DNA of 64,000 nt from JAWSVE01 sp033852115 (GCA_033852115.1 JAWSVE010000008.1:1-64000), one strand, 5' to 3'. Counted from the stretch's first letter, positions 7,782 to 17,087 are shown. Translations and numbers: made by a program. The notes: generated by a model from the letters alone, not told the origin.

Positions 7782-10700
7782 ATGTCTAACGAGCAAATAG
7801 GCTCTGAGACTTTGACCATAAAAAAACTACTCATCGCCAACCGTGGTGAAATCGCGATTCGTATCGCGCGCACGGCGGCGGACATGAACATCAAAACGGT
7901 GGCGATTTTCTCGCGTGACGATGCGACAAACTTACACGTCAAGCGTGCTGATGAATCTTACGCGTTGCCGGGTAGTGGTGCGCGTGCCTATTTAGATATG
8001 GAGGCGGTGATCGCTGCCGCTAAATCGACGGGTGCAGATGCGATTCACCCTGGCTACGGGTTTCTTTCAGAGAATGCTGAGTTTGCGCAGCGTGTGGAAG
8101 ACGCCGGATTAATTTTCGTCGGCCCAACGCCGCAAGCTTTGTCCTTGCTTGGCGATAAAATTGCTGCCAAGCAGCGCGCAGAAGAATTAGGTGTGCCAAC
8201 CATCCCTGGTACTAGTGAAAATACATCACGAGCTCAAGCTGAAACATTTTTTTCAAGTTTGCCAGCCGGTGCTAGCATGGTAATTAAAGCCGTTGCTGGT
8301 GGCGGTGGTCGCGGCATGCGAGTCGTCAATCAACTCGATGATGTAGCGGATGCGTGGCAGCGTTGCCGCTCAGAAGCAGAAGCTGCTTTTGGTGTGGCGG
8401 ATGTGTATGTTGAACGCTTTTTACCAGCGGTTCGACATATCGAAGTGCAAATTTTGGGAGATGGTCAAGGTGCTTGTATAAATTTCGCTGAGCGTGAATG
8501 CACCTTGCAGCGACGACACCAGAAACTTATTGAAATTGCACCAAGTCCTTCGCTAACCGATATTCAGCGTAAAGCACTGGTGGATTATGCTGAAAAAATT
8601 GCTAACGGCGTCGGCTATCGTTCGCTAGGCACATTCGAGTTTTTGTTAGCGACTGATAGCGAAAAAGACAATCTGTTTTTTATTGAAGCCAATCCGCGTA
8701 TCCAAGTTGAGCATACGGTAACGGAAGAAATATTTGATACCGACCTGGTGCGTTGTCAGCTTGCTATTGCGAATGGTAAAGCCTTGGCCGGTCTCTCTCT
8801 TCCAGCAATGCCGAAAGGTTATGCTATCCAATCTCGCATTAATATGGAACGTATGGATGGGAGCGCTAACGCGTCACCAACCTGTGGAACGATTTCGATT
8901 TATGAACCGCCAACTGGTGCGTCTGTTCGTGTAGATGGGTTTGCGTATTCCGGATATCAAACATCCGCTAGTTTCGACGGCTTGCTCGCGAAAATTATTG
9001 TATCTACCGATGTCGATGAATTTTCGACTGCTGTTGCCAAAGCCGCGCGCGCCTTAAGTGAAACGCGTATTGTCGGTTTGGAAACGAATCTCACCTGGTT
9101 GCGTGCCTTGTTGTCGCATGTCGATGTTATTAACAACAATGTGTCGACCGGTTTTATTGAAGCAAATGCTGAAGCGCTTTATCAGAGTGCGCAATTATTT
9201 GTCGATGAAGAACTCAATACGAATAATCCACAACAAGCTCATCAGGCTGTATTCATTCCTGAAGGGTTAAATGCGGTTGTCGCACCCATGCAGTCAACGG
9301 TGGTGTCCTTTAGTGTTCAAATCGGTGATGAGGTAGCCATTGGTCAAGAGCTGGCAATTCTCGAAGCGATGAAGATGGAACATGTTGTTGTTGCGACAAC
9401 GGCCGGTAAGGTTGTCGATATTATAGCGAGTGTGGGCGAAACGTTAATGGAATCACAGGCGTTTATCGTCGTTGACCCTAGTGACGTTGAGCAGAGTGTG
9501 AATGGCGAACTCAGTGATATTGACCTCGATAGAATTCGTGATGACCTACGTGAAGTAGAAGAGCGCCGAGCCTTTGGGCTTGATGAAAATCGGCCAGAGG
9601 CAGTGGCAAAACGTCACGCTAAAGGAAAGCAAACCGCGCGCGAAAATCTTGCTCAAATGTGCGACCCCGACTCATTCATCGAATACGGCGAGTTTGCCAT
9701 TGCAGCCCAGCGTCAGCGTCGCTCGCTAGAAGATCTTATAAAAAATACCAGTGGCGATGGTATTTTAACGGGGCTAGGTTCCATCAACGGTGATTTGTTT
9801 GATGAAACGTTATCACGCTGCGCGTTTGCGTTGGGGGATTACATGGTGTTGGCCGGAACGCAAGGTCAGCGTCATCATCGAAAGTTAGATCGACTGTTTC
9901 ATACCGCTGAGGACTGGAATATTCCGGTCGTTATTTTCGGGGAGGGCGGGGGTGGCCGTCCTGGTGATACGGAGCGCATTACGCATGCCGGTATTTCGAA
10001 CGGCACCTTTACTTCCTTCGCTAATTTAAGTGGCAAGGTGCCACTAGTGGGTGTTGTTTCTGGCCGTTGCTTTGCGGGCAACGCGGCGTTTCTTGGTTGC
10101 TGTGATGTCATCATTGGTGACGAAAGTGCCAACATAGGAATGGCCGGCCCCGCGATGATCGAAGGCGGTGGTTTGGGCGTCTATCCGCCGGAAGCGATTG
10201 GTCCGATCGATGAGCAGTGCAAGAATGGTGTGATCGACATACGCGTCAAAGACGAAAAAGAAGCCTGCGAAGTGGTGAAAAAATACCTGTCGTACTTTCA
10301 GGGAGCCATTAAAGATTGGCAGGCACCCGATCAGCGAAATCTGCGTCATGTGATCCCTGAAAATCGTTTGCGAGTGTATGAAATTCGCGATGTGATCGAC
10401 AATCTTGCTGATATTGATTCAGTCTTAGAAATTCGCAAAGAGTTTGGTGTGGGTGTCGTCACTGCGTTTATCCGTATCGAAGGTAAACCGTTTGGCGTTA
10501 TTGCCAATAATCCAAAACATTTAGGCGGCGCGATTGATGCTGATGCCGCCGATAAGCTCGCCCGCTTTATTCAATTGTGCGATGGCTTTGATATTCCTTT
10601 GCTATCGCTTTGCGACTGTCCTGGATTTATGGTGGGGCCCGAAGCCGAGAAAACTGCGTTGGTACGACACGTCTCGCGCGTTTATGTGACGGCGCGTTCC

Positions 10701-11090
10701 ATCACTGTACCGATGTTCGGCGTGGTATTGCGCAAATGCTATGGCCTGGGTGCGATGGCAATGCTCGGCGGCGGTACCCTGGACAATTTCTTCACAGTGT
10801 CTTGGCCTACGGGTGAATTTGGGCCGATGGGACTGGAAGGCGCAGTGCGTTTAGGTTTTCGAAAAGAGTTGGATGCAATTGATGACCCCGAAGAGCAAAA
10901 AGCATTGTTCGATAAGTTGCTCAATGAAATGTATGAGCAAGGTAAGGCGATGGCCGTTGCGTCTTCTCTTGAGGTGGATGCTGTAATCGATCCCATTGAT
11001 ACTCGCAAAACTATTCTAGCGGGTTTGCGGTCAGCGCAACTCCGTCCGCCACTGTCCGGGCGAAAGCGCCCTTGTATAGATTCTTGGTAG
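7782..11090 (+). CDS. Single-chain biotin-dependent acyl-CoA carboxylase (biotin carboxylase, BCCP and carboxyltransferase fused)
   Basis: 1102 residues. Domains in order: biotin carboxylase (LLIANRGEIAIRIAR at the N-terminus, HPGYGFLSENAEFA, glycine-rich ATP loop AVAGGGGRGMRVV, to about residue 460); biotinyl domain with A-M-K-M-E, biotinylated Lys531; then a complete carboxyltransferase (about 575-1090) with both the N-half (GGGGRPGD region) and C-half (DCPGFMVGPEAE, GLGAMAMLGGG). Usually these activities are split over alpha and beta chains. This order and length match the single-chain long-chain acyl-CoA carboxylases (LCC). Reaction: ATP- and bicarbonate-dependent alpha-carboxylation of an acyl-CoA. 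The substrate length is not determinable. CGAGGG precedes the ATG. An enoyl-CoA hydratase gene follows in the same direction. Confidence 0.92.
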   Translation: MSNEQIGSETLTIKKLLIANRGEIAIRIARTAADMNIKTVAIFSRDDATNLHVKRADESYALPGSGARAYLDMEAVIAAAKSTGADAIHPGYGFLSENAEFAQRVEDAGLIFVGPTPQALSLLGDKIAAKQRAEELGVPTIPGTSENTSRAQAETFFSSLPAGASMVIKAVAGGGGRGMRVVNQLDDVADAWQRCRSEAEAAFGVADVYVERFLPAVRHIEVQILGDGQGACINFAERECTLQRRHQKLIEIAPSPSLTDIQRKALVDYAEKIANGVGYRSLGTFEFLLATDSEKDNLFFIEANPRIQVEHTVTEEIFDTDLVRCQLAIANGKALAGLSLPAMPKGYAIQSRINMERMDGSANASPTCGTISIYEPPTGASVRVDGFAYSGYQTSASFDGLLAKIIVSTDVDEFSTAVAKAARALSETRIVGLETNLTWLRALLSHVDVINNNVSTGFIEANAEALYQSAQLFVDEELNTNNPQQAHQAVFIPEGLNAVVAPMQSTVVSFSVQIGDEVAIGQELAILEAMKMEHVVVATTAGKVVDIIASVGETLMESQAFIVVDPSDVEQSVNGELSDIDLDRIRDDLREVEERRAFGLDENRPEAVAKRHAKGKQTARENLAQMCDPDSFIEYGEFAIAAQRQRRSLEDLIKNTSGDGILTGLGSINGDLFDETLSRCAFALGDYMVLAGTQGQRHHRKLDRLFHTAEDWNIPVVIFGEGGGGRPGDTERITHAGISNGTFTSFANLSGKVPLVGVVSGRCFAGNAAFLGCCDVIIGDESANIGMAGPAMIEGGGLGVYPPEAIGPIDEQCKNGVIDIRVKDEKEACEVVKKYLSYFQGAIKDWQAPDQRNLRHVIPENRLRVYEIRDVIDNLADIDSVLEIRKEFGVGVVTAFIRIEGKPFGVIANNPKHLGGAIDADAADKLARFIQLCDGFDIPLLSLCDCPGFMVGPEAEKTALVRHVSRVYVTARSITVPMFGVVLRKCYGLGAMAMLGGGTLDNFFTVSWPTGEFGPMGLEGAVRLGFRKELDAIDDPEEQKALFDKLLNEMYEQGKAMAVASSLEVDAVIDPIDTRKTILAGLRSAQLRPPLSGRKRPCIDSW

Positions 11091-11099
11091 TAGCCAGTC

Positions 11100-11123
11100 T
11101 AATTAAATAAATAAATAAATAAA
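11100..11123. repeat. AAAT microsatellite
   Basis: Five consecutive AAAT/TAAA-type tetranucleotide units lie between the carboxylase stop and the ribosome binding site of the hydratase. Copy number could vary by slippage and alter spacing in the operon. Confidence 0.6.
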
Positions 11124-11139
11124 CACATTGGAGAGAGCG

Positions 11140-11934
11140 ATGAGTAACGAATTGTTAGTAGAAAATAAAGATGGCTTGCTGGTGCTGACGATGAACCGCC
11201 CCGAGCGACGAAATGCATTAAGCCCAGCACTTTTAGAAAATATGGTGAGCACATTAGCCGCAGCGGCCGATGATCCGAATGTGCGTGCGGTTATGTTAAC
11301 GGGTGCAGGTGGGCATTTTTGTGCCGGTGGTGATGTCAAGGCAATGAACGAGGGCGCTGGACAAGATTTGCCTTACGGAAATCGACACTACAGTTTGCGT
11401 GATCGTATGAACGCATCACGTTTGTTACATCAGATGCCTAAACCCACGATTGCAGCAATCGACGGTGCTGTGGCAGGTGCCGGATTGTCTATGGCGTTAG
11501 CGTGTGATTTTCGTGTTTGCTCGACTTCATCAAAAATCACCACAGCGTTTGCCAAAGTAGGTTTGTCCGGAGATTTTGGTGGCAGCTATTTTCTAACGTC
11601 TATTGTAGGATCAGCGAAGGCACGTGAACTGTATTTTCTTTCTCCGGTATTAACTGGCGAAGAAGCCTTGGCGATCGGGTTAGTGAATCGCGCTGTTGAA
11701 CCAGACCAAGTACAAGGGGTCGCACGTGAATTGGCTGAGCAGCTTGCAAACGGTCCCACATTCACCCTGGCTAGAATAAAGCAAAATATTAATCTTGCTG
11801 TGAGTGGTGCTAATCTCGCGGATTGTTTTGACCAAGAAGCCAAACACCACATGCAATGTACGTTAACAGAGGATCACAAAGAAGCCGCCGCCGCATTTGT
11901 TGAAAAGCGCGCGCCAGTTTTTAAAGGGAAGTGA
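11140..11934 (+). CDS. Enoyl-CoA hydratase/isomerase family protein
   Basis: 264 residues. Crotonase-fold signatures: MNRPERRNALS near the N-terminus, the oxyanion-hole segment GAGGHFCAGGDVKAM, and AIDGAVAGAGLSMALACDFR. A glutamate expected in the second active-site loop is replaced in the GLSGDFGGSYFL stretch, so hydratase activity is likely but not certain; isomerase or another crotonase reaction is possible. I start at the ATG at 11140 because GGAGAGAG lies just before it; an in-frame TTG at 11128 is inside that ribosome binding site. Likely cotranscribed with the carboxylase 50 bases upstream; the gap holds a short AAAT-type tandem repeat. Confidence 0.9.
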   Translation: MSNELLVENKDGLLVLTMNRPERRNALSPALLENMVSTLAAAADDPNVRAVMLTGAGGHFCAGGDVKAMNEGAGQDLPYGNRHYSLRDRMNASRLLHQMPKPTIAAIDGAVAGAGLSMALACDFRVCSTSSKITTAFAKVGLSGDFGGSYFLTSIVGSAKARELYFLSPVLTGEEALAIGLVNRAVEPDQVQGVARELAEQLANGPTFTLARIKQNINLAVSGANLADCFDQEAKHHMQCTLTEDHKEAAAAFVEKRAPVFKGK

Positions 11935-11960
11935 TTTTTTAGCAACACAATATTGTAAAA

Positions 11961-11986
11961 AAATAGGCCCAAGTAAGGGCCTATTT
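11961..11986. terminator. Intrinsic terminator after enoyl-CoA hydratase
   Basis: AAATAGGCCC and GGGCCTATTT form a perfect 10-base stem with a 6-base loop, with A- and T-rich flanks. It lies between the convergent genes ending at 11934 (+) and 12008 (-). Confidence 0.85.
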
Positions 11987-12007
11987 GAATGATGAACACC
12001 AATAGTA

Positions 12008-12703
12008 CTAGCAGCCACCTACCTTGCGAGTTGCGCGTAACCAATTTACCGGCTCATTAAAATAAAACGAGATCGCTGATTCGTCATCATCTTGATGATG
12101 TGACTCTGACAACCTTGCCGTTAATGTGTAGATATGATTGGCGTAAATTTTAAAATCTCCAACCTTATGGTGTTCTACGTAGTTGCTTTCCTGGTAGTCG
12201 ACAACAATGTTATTGGTTGTGATATCGACTAATTTCGCTTGAACAAACCCTTGTATTCCGCGAACTTGAAAGATCATGTAAGCGGTCGTGTTACTGTCCG
12301 AACGAAAACGCCATTGAAGAGCGCCTTTTGCGACATGTTTTGGATCTTGGTTTGGGTTCCAAGTTTGTTGACTTGGTGTTGATGGGCTGCCTGGGAAATA
12401 AAACTCAGCAATAGTGAATAAATCGAATCCGAAGCTTGAAATATCAGCCGTAGAATTCGCATAAGTGACCACTTCATCAGACGGGGACGACCCGTCTTTA
12501 GCCGTGAGTCGGCTATTAGCATCGCGATCAAAATTTAATAGAGGGCCAGAATACGTTGTCTGCTGAGTTAAATTGCCTCCTTCGATGAGCGGTAGCTTTA
12601 AACTCGACTTTAAACATAAATGATCCTGGTTAACCGCAATATTTGGAATAGCGTGGCATACTGAAGTGGAGAGGATAAGTAGCGGTATGGCAAAGTATTT
12701 CAT
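12008..12703 (-). CDS. Secreted hypothetical protein
   Basis: 231 residues from the ATG at 12703, which has a near-ideal AAGGAG at 7-base spacing; a longer frame extends upstream to 12964 but without comparable start signals. The product begins with a signal peptide (MKYFAIPLLILSTSVCHA) and continues as a beta-rich soluble protein with several aromatic residues, a CLKSSLKL segment near the mature N-terminus and a final GGC. No family recognised. It stands alone between terminators. Confidence 0.75.
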   Translation of the reverse strand: MKYFAIPLLILSTSVCHAIPNIAVNQDHLCLKSSLKLPLIEGGNLTQQTTYSGPLLNFDRDANSRLTAKDGSSPSDEVVTYANSTADISSFGFDLFTIAEFYFPGSPSTPSQQTWNPNQDPKHVAKGALQWRFRSDSNTTAYMIFQVRGIQGFVQAKLVDITTNNIVVDYQESNYVEHHKVGDFKIYANHIYTLTARLSESHHQDDDESAISFYFNEPVNWLRATRKVGGC

Positions 12704-13009
12704 TTCAAAACTCCTTTTTGAATAAATGATTAGTTGACTAACTAAAGATACTTTTGCACTCAAAGATGGCGAACATGAAGATGCTATAGTTGAACGCCCT
12801 TCATCCATAAACGAGCGCAGGCGGTAGGGTATTACGGTTCTCGACAAAATGCCACGATTTGCGAAAGTAAGATTTATACGAATTAAGCATATACGGCAGA
12901 TGTCACGCGGGGATTCTTGGTGGGTGGCTTTGTTAGAGGTGGAAATGATTGGGGAAGAAAACACTTGGTGAAAGCAACTACTAAAGCCACAGTAATAGCA
13001 GCCAAATAA

Positions 13010-13037
13010 AAAAGGGTGCCTTGAAGGGCACCCTTTT
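13010..13037 (-). terminator. Intrinsic terminator
   Basis: AAAAGGGTGCC pairs with GGCACCCTTTT around a short loop. On the minus strand the stem is followed by a T-rich stretch, so it terminates the gene that ends at 13056. Confidence 0.85.
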
Positions 13038-13055
13038 ATCTAAATCTGTGTCTGC

Positions 13056-13571
13056 TTAGTGAAGCTTTGGCTGATAATTTAAAAACAGAATCAAATTCTC
13101 AACCGTCGTGACCTTACCGTAATATGGGCTACGTTTAGGGCGAGAAAGTGATCGACCTGTTGCTTGAGCAGCTTCCTCGATCAAATCAACGTCATCATCA
13201 AGGTGCAAGTCTTTATGTAACTTGTCAGACAGTTGTAGCGGTACTTCGTGCTCGCAGGGAATATGTTGTTGGAGTAAGTCATAGACCTTACGGACGATGT
13301 CTTCTTCAACGCCTTTTGCCGCAAGCGCTCGTTGGAGATCGTCTACACCTAAATCATGTCGGATATCACGCAAGGCTTTAAGATCACCTTCAACATCTGG
13401 CGCACGAAGGCGACGCCAAAAGAAAACGCATGTTCCGGAGACAAGCAGTACGCTGGTTAGTAGCGGTTGAAAAACAACCAACAACAAAATCGCTGCGACG
13501 ATGCTCCACGTAACTACATCAAAGGAAAATCCAGCTACAAACGCCTCTGGTGCTCTTGTTGCTTTCTTCAT
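13056..13571 (-). CDS. Membrane-anchored protein with an acyl-carrier/DUF1493-like C-terminal domain
   Basis: 171 residues. Two closely spaced hydrophobic helices (about residues 17-52) form an N-terminal hairpin in the membrane. The C-terminal part contains DKLHKDLHLDDDVDLIEEAA, which resembles the helix-II region of acyl-carrier-like DUF1493 proteins (L-x-D-D-L-G-L-D-G-D-D), but no obvious phosphopantetheine serine is present. Function unknown. It is followed by a terminator and stands next to the R-body cluster without clear membership in it. Confidence 0.6.
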   Translation of the reverse strand: MKKATRAPEAFVAGFSFDVVTWSIVAAILLLVVFQPLLTSVLLVSGTCVFFWRRLRAPDVEGDLKALRDIRHDLGVDDLQRALAAKGVEEDIVRKVYDLLQQHIPCEHEVPLQLSDKLHKDLHLDDDVDLIEEAAQATGRSLSRPKRSPYYGKVTTVENLILFLNYQPKLH

Positions 13572-14413
13572 AAATCACCCTATTTTATTGCGCCCAGCTA
13601 ATCAGTTTGAGGACATTTAGCTACGGAGGCACTTCCTTATGCAGGGCTTATTTTTGGATTCACAGTATTAATGATAGTCATAATTCAGGAAAAAGTGTAA
13701 GAAAAGCGTGACAAAAGTCTCACTTTTCATTGCTTTACAGAGATTTTAGGGTGGTTTGCGGGGGAGTTAGCACTTTTGTCGGCTCAGTCATCAGACGATA
13801 CGAAGGGGTAATACCTGAGTAAATTACTTTGGTTATTAAAAGGGCTTTTCTATATCACTAATAGCAATTTAAATTCGATTTGTAGGCGCTGTCCAGTAGC
13901 CTTATTCTGGCACGCGATTCGTTATTGGTGAATTAAAAGAGTAATTCTTAGACCTAATGGTATGCGGTCTCGGTGGACTGAATGGTTTACCTAGAAAAGC
14001 TGTCTGTCGTTATACGACTTTTCAAGCTAACCGAGAGAGGTGTAGCTTGTTTCAAATCGTAGTGGATCTGCTTTGATTTTCCCATGAATGAAGTGCCGCT
14101 CAACCTGGGAGGTACGGTCGATATCATCCTTCAACGTAAAACTACCGGTCAGCAACGGCCTACCACAATCGATCCTGCTTTGGTTAATGAGACACGCTAT
14201 CTCCTCCTATCTATTCAATAAGATCTTTTGCATTGGCATATTGACGTGGGAATTGCCAGCCTGTCATCAGCCTCTTTTTCGATAAAAATATTTAACGGTT
14301 TAGTGATTAAGGCACAGGATTTGATTACCGCTAAACAAGAGAAGATTAAATTGAGTGTGTGAAAATAATTTAACACATTGGTTTTTTGACCTTGAAGGAA
14401 AAGTGGTACGAAG
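13572..14413. other. 842-base region without a confident gene, upstream of the sigma-54 activator
   Basis: No convincing gene. One frame at 14084-14221 could encode 45 residues; after its TAA the same frame stays open to 14362, giving a 92-codon stretch with one internal stop. It has no ribosome binding site. This could be a decayed small gene or chance. A TGGCACG-type -24 element at 13908 lacks a proper -12 GC. The promoter of the activator at 14414 must lie here but I cannot place it. Confidence 0.4.
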
Positions 14414-15385
14414 ATGACTTCCGATGAAATTCTTCCAGGAGTAATTGGTCGCAGTGAGGCAGTGCAATCGCTGGCAAAAAAGCTTGAAAAAATTGCGACC
14501 GCAGATAGACCCATATTTTTAAATGGGCCGACGGGTTCAGGTAAAGAGCTTTTCGCGCGCGCGATACATGAGCTTAGTGGTCGAAAAGGGCCTTTTGTGG
14601 CCGTTAATTGTGGTGCAATTCCTGAAACGCTTTTCGAGTCATTGCTGTTTGGTCATGAGCGCGGCGCATTTACAGGCGCCGATAAAGCGCAAGATGGTTT
14701 TTTAGCTGAGGCCGCCGGTGGAACCTTGTTTTTGGATGAAATTGCCGAACTGCCGCTACTTCAACAAACGAAACTACTGCGCGTGCTAGAAACCGGCTGC
14801 TATCAGCGGATTGGTGCACAAAAGGAGCAAAAATACACCGGTAGAACATTGGTCGCAACGCATGCAGACTTGCGGCAAAGAATTGAGGAAAAAGCGTTTC
14901 GTGAAGACCTATTTTATAGAATCAATACATTTGAAGTATCAATTCCTCCTCTTGAGGCGAGGCGCGAAGATATACCACTTTTGGCGAGCGCATTCGCTCA
15001 ATCAGTTCCGGGGATAACGTTGAGCGAATGCGCTTTGCGTTATCTTCAGCGGGCCAGTTGGCCGGGTAACGTGAGACAACTGAAAAGCACGGTCGATCGA
15101 ATATGTATATTGGCAGATGACTCATATATTACGGCAAGCGCTATAGAAGCGATGCAAGAATGCCAGTTCGACGAAAAGCCATTAGAAAACGTGGCTAAAA
15201 CAGCAATAGCTTTAGCGACTGGAGATAAGATTCGTGCGATGGTTGATGCGCTTGTGAATGAGGCGTTGGCGACCTCAAAAGGGAATAAAACTAAGGCGGC
15301 AGAAATGTTAGGTGTTCATAGAAAAGTTATAGAGCGGCGTTGCCAGCGTCAGTCAGAAGTTAGCCCATCGTTAGAGTTGTCTTAA
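14414..15385 (+). CDS. Sigma-54-dependent transcriptional activator without sensor domain (R-body cluster regulator)
   Basis: 323 residues. The AAA+ domain begins almost at residue 1: Walker A G-P-T-G-S-G-K-E around residues 38-45, the sigma-54-contacting GAFTGA loop at 84-89, Walker B GGTLFLDEI at 102-110, and the REDLFYRI arginine-finger region. A Fis-type helix-turn-helix closes the protein (NKTKAAEMLGVHRKVIERRC). There is no receiver, PAS or GAF domain, so, as for PspF, control must come from expression or from a partner protein. It opens a plus-strand run of small genes leading to the RebB genes, and four sigma-54 promoters are visible in the cluster, which makes it the likely dedicated activator. 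Confidence 0.93.
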   Translation: MTSDEILPGVIGRSEAVQSLAKKLEKIATADRPIFLNGPTGSGKELFARAIHELSGRKGPFVAVNCGAIPETLFESLLFGHERGAFTGADKAQDGFLAEAAGGTLFLDEIAELPLLQQTKLLRVLETGCYQRIGAQKEQKYTGRTLVATHADLRQRIEEKAFREDLFYRINTFEVSIPPLEARREDIPLLASAFAQSVPGITLSECALRYLQRASWPGNVRQLKSTVDRICILADDSYITASAIEAMQECQFDEKPLENVAKTAIALATGDKIRAMVDALVNEALATSKGNKTKAAEMLGVHRKVIERRCQRQSEVSPSLELS

Positions 15386-15394
15386 GGGGGCCAC

Positions 15395-15760
15395 ATGTTT
15401 AGCCGCTGGAAATCTATCAAAAATACTGAGTCGCAAACGAATCCCGACGATGAGCCAGCGGAGGAAAATCAAGAAAGCCGTGCAGTGGCTGAGCTGCAAC
15501 GACAGCAGGATGTGCGAATGAAGGCGCTTGTGGATGACCTGATTGATAGACAAAACAAAGTGTTGGATCAGCTTCAGCGACGAGCATCAATGCAACAAAC
15601 GACTTCGTCAGTGGGGGGAGTTGGATTGAAAGACCAAGCTACAGTTTTTGCTGGGGTAGACGCCCAAAATCTAATACTAGAGCGAATGCAATTGGCTGAG
15701 AAAAATATAAGAGCCGTGCAAAATGAATGCACTTCGAGCGGAGATAGCGAAGATGGTTAA
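15395..15760 (+). CDS. Hydrophilic coiled-coil protein of the R-body cluster
   Basis: 121 residues, rich in Q, E, R and K, with heptad-like stretches (about residues 25-70 and 88-110) suggesting coiled coil. No signal peptide or known family. AAGGGGG lies 5 bases ahead of the ATG, and the gene begins 9 bases after the activator stop, so it is cotranscribed with it. It overlaps the next gene by 38 bases. It could be an accessory or assembly factor for the ribbon or a negative partner of the sensorless activator; neither is shown. Confidence 0.7.
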   Translation: MFSRWKSIKNTESQTNPDDEPAEENQESRAVAELQRQQDVRMKALVDDLIDRQNKVLDQLQRRASMQQTTSSVGGVGLKDQATVFAGVDAQNLILERMQLAEKNIRAVQNECTSSGDSEDG

Positions 15761-16034
15761 GGGGTGCAACGTATTTGAAGCAACTATCGATGAGGAGGGA
15801 GAGTATGTATGCTTAGGTGATCCCGTGAAGGTCCAGCAGGATGATATTGATGTACCTCAGCATGCTGAACAACTCCGCGATGATCGAGAGAGTGATAGAT
15901 TGATGACTAATAGCCTTTTTATGGAAAACTATTTGAGGAATGTGCGTGGAGAACAGCATGAACTACTTCGGCAATCACAAAAGGGCTTGTTAGATCTTCA
16001 AAAGGAAATACTAAGAAACATTCGCAGAACCTAG
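15723..16034 (+). CDS. Small hydrophilic protein of the R-body cluster
   Basis: 103 residues; overlaps the upstream gene. Acidic N-terminal half (DEEGEYVCLGD), charged alpha-helical C-terminal half (about residues 60-100). No family recognised. An alternative ATG at 15754 would shorten it by about 10 residues. The operon position between the activator and other cluster genes is the main clue to its role. Confidence 0.6.
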   Translation: MNALRAEIAKMVKGCNVFEATIDEEGEYVCLGDPVKVQQDDIDVPQHAEQLRDDRESDRLMTNSLFMENYLRNVRGEQHELLRQSQKGLLDLQKEILRNIRRT

Positions 16035-16081
16035 TACGTTTTGTCTAACATATCTGCTCTTTGCCGCACTGCACTGGAAAA

Positions 16082-16429
16082 ATGAACCTCAACGATCTAA
16101 TTGAAAAAACAACGAAGCAACAAAAGCAAGACCTAGCTATATTTCAAACATACTTCAATTCCTCTGGGCAGCTAAAGCAGGCGGCAAAACCTGGTGGAAA
16201 TGAAGCTTTCGAGTTTATAAAGCAGGTTTTAGATGCTTTTGAGAGTGGACAGAAAAGTCACCTTTCGCCGCCGGAAAATAAACAACTCAAAGCAATGTGG
16301 CAGATTCTTATTAACAATGAAAAATATACAGCCGCGCTTGCGAAGGTGATACTGCCCAAAGAGGGAGATCTAGATCAGAAGATAGCTGCGATTATGCATT
16401 TTATTGAAACGGAAGAAAGCAAGAGTTAG
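16082..16429 (+). CDS. Small hypothetical protein of the R-body cluster
   Basis: 115 residues from the ATG at 16082; an in-frame TTG at 16061 gives a longer version but has no better ribosome binding site. Mostly helical and polar, without cysteine, signal peptide or membrane helix. No family recognised. It is followed 8 bases later by the gene at 16438. Confidence 0.6.
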   Translation: MNLNDLIEKTTKQQKQDLAIFQTYFNSSGQLKQAAKPGGNEAFEFIKQVLDAFESGQKSHLSPPENKQLKAMWQILINNEKYTAALAKVILPKEGDLDQKIAAIMHFIETEESKS

Positions 16430-16437
16430 AAAGTTAT

Positions 16438-16713
16438 ATGTCTGAGCAGACTGCGGTTGAAATAATGCAGGCAAGTATCGCGCAGTCTATGGAGCAGGCT
16501 GTTCAGGATGCTGTGGATACATTGCGAAACATTAGTACGGTAGAAACGACTGTCATTGGTGTCGCCTCTGCAAAGTGGGTAGCCGAGCCAGAGAATGTGG
16601 CCTACGCTGCGATCATAGAAAATGCGCAGGCGAATATTAGTTTCGCTGTTGCTAACTTAACAGCGGTTGGTACGGCTGCGGCATCGGTGATTACTGCGCT
16701 AGAAGTCAAGTAG
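16438..16713 (+). CDS. Small helical protein, AKW-family member 1 (R-body cluster)
   Basis: 91 residues, alanine- and valine-rich like the Reb structural proteins. It shares a pattern with the product of the gene at 19353: an AQS start to a helix, a following T-x-x-G segment and the motif A-K-W-[VL]-A-x-P-E. The tail (NISFAVANLTAVGTAAAS) is compositionally like R-body subunits. I infer that it is a minor ribbon component or assembly protein. The family has no name that I recognise. Confidence 0.65.
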   Translation: MSEQTAVEIMQASIAQSMEQAVQDAVDTLRNISTVETTVIGVASAKWVAEPENVAYAAIIENAQANISFAVANLTAVGTAAASVITALEVK

Positions 16714-16736
16714 GTCAATAACGTTAGGAGAAAGTA

Positions 16737-17087
16737 ATGAGCGGTGCAAGTAGTAGTGATGGTGCAAAGTCTAAGAATGATCCGGAAACACAGCGGATGT
16801 CAGAAGAAGCTCAAGCATTTGTTGAATTGTCCAATAAGCTTCTTAATGAAGCACTTGCAACGTGTCAATTGGAGCCGTTCAAGCCCGTTCCACTTGAGGT
16901 TCCGTCTTTAATTAGCCCTGACAAGGAGCCGCCGCCATCAATATCGCAAGAGGCCCTTTGGCAACAGATAAATCAGCTTTACGCAAGCCAGAACACATTA
17001 TTTTCCTCGGCTGAACACACCACCGAGCGAGATCAATGCGATGAAAGTGACCAGCTTGATGATGTGACTAAGATGTTAGGTATGTGA
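16737..17087 (+). CDS. Small acidic hypothetical protein of the R-body cluster
   Basis: 116 residues, serine-, glutamate- and proline-rich, probably partly disordered, with a helical start (about residues 22-45). TAGGAG precedes the ATG. Its stop overlaps the start of the next gene (ATGTGA), so the two are translationally coupled. No family recognised. Confidence 0.65.
   Translation: MSGASSSDGAKSKNDPETQRMSEEAQAFVELSNKLLNEALATCQLEPFKPVPLEVPSLISPDKEPPPSISQEALWQQINQLYASQNTLFSSAEHTTERDQCDESDQLDDVTKMLGM

Noticed and set aside
13908..13923. TGGCACG-type sigma-54 promoter upstream of the activator
   Set aside because: The -24 half is perfect but the -12 position reads GT instead of GC, and it is about 500 bases from the gene.
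14084..14362. 92-codon stretch with one internal stop
   Set aside because: No start signal and no recognisable protein; could be chance or a decayed gene.
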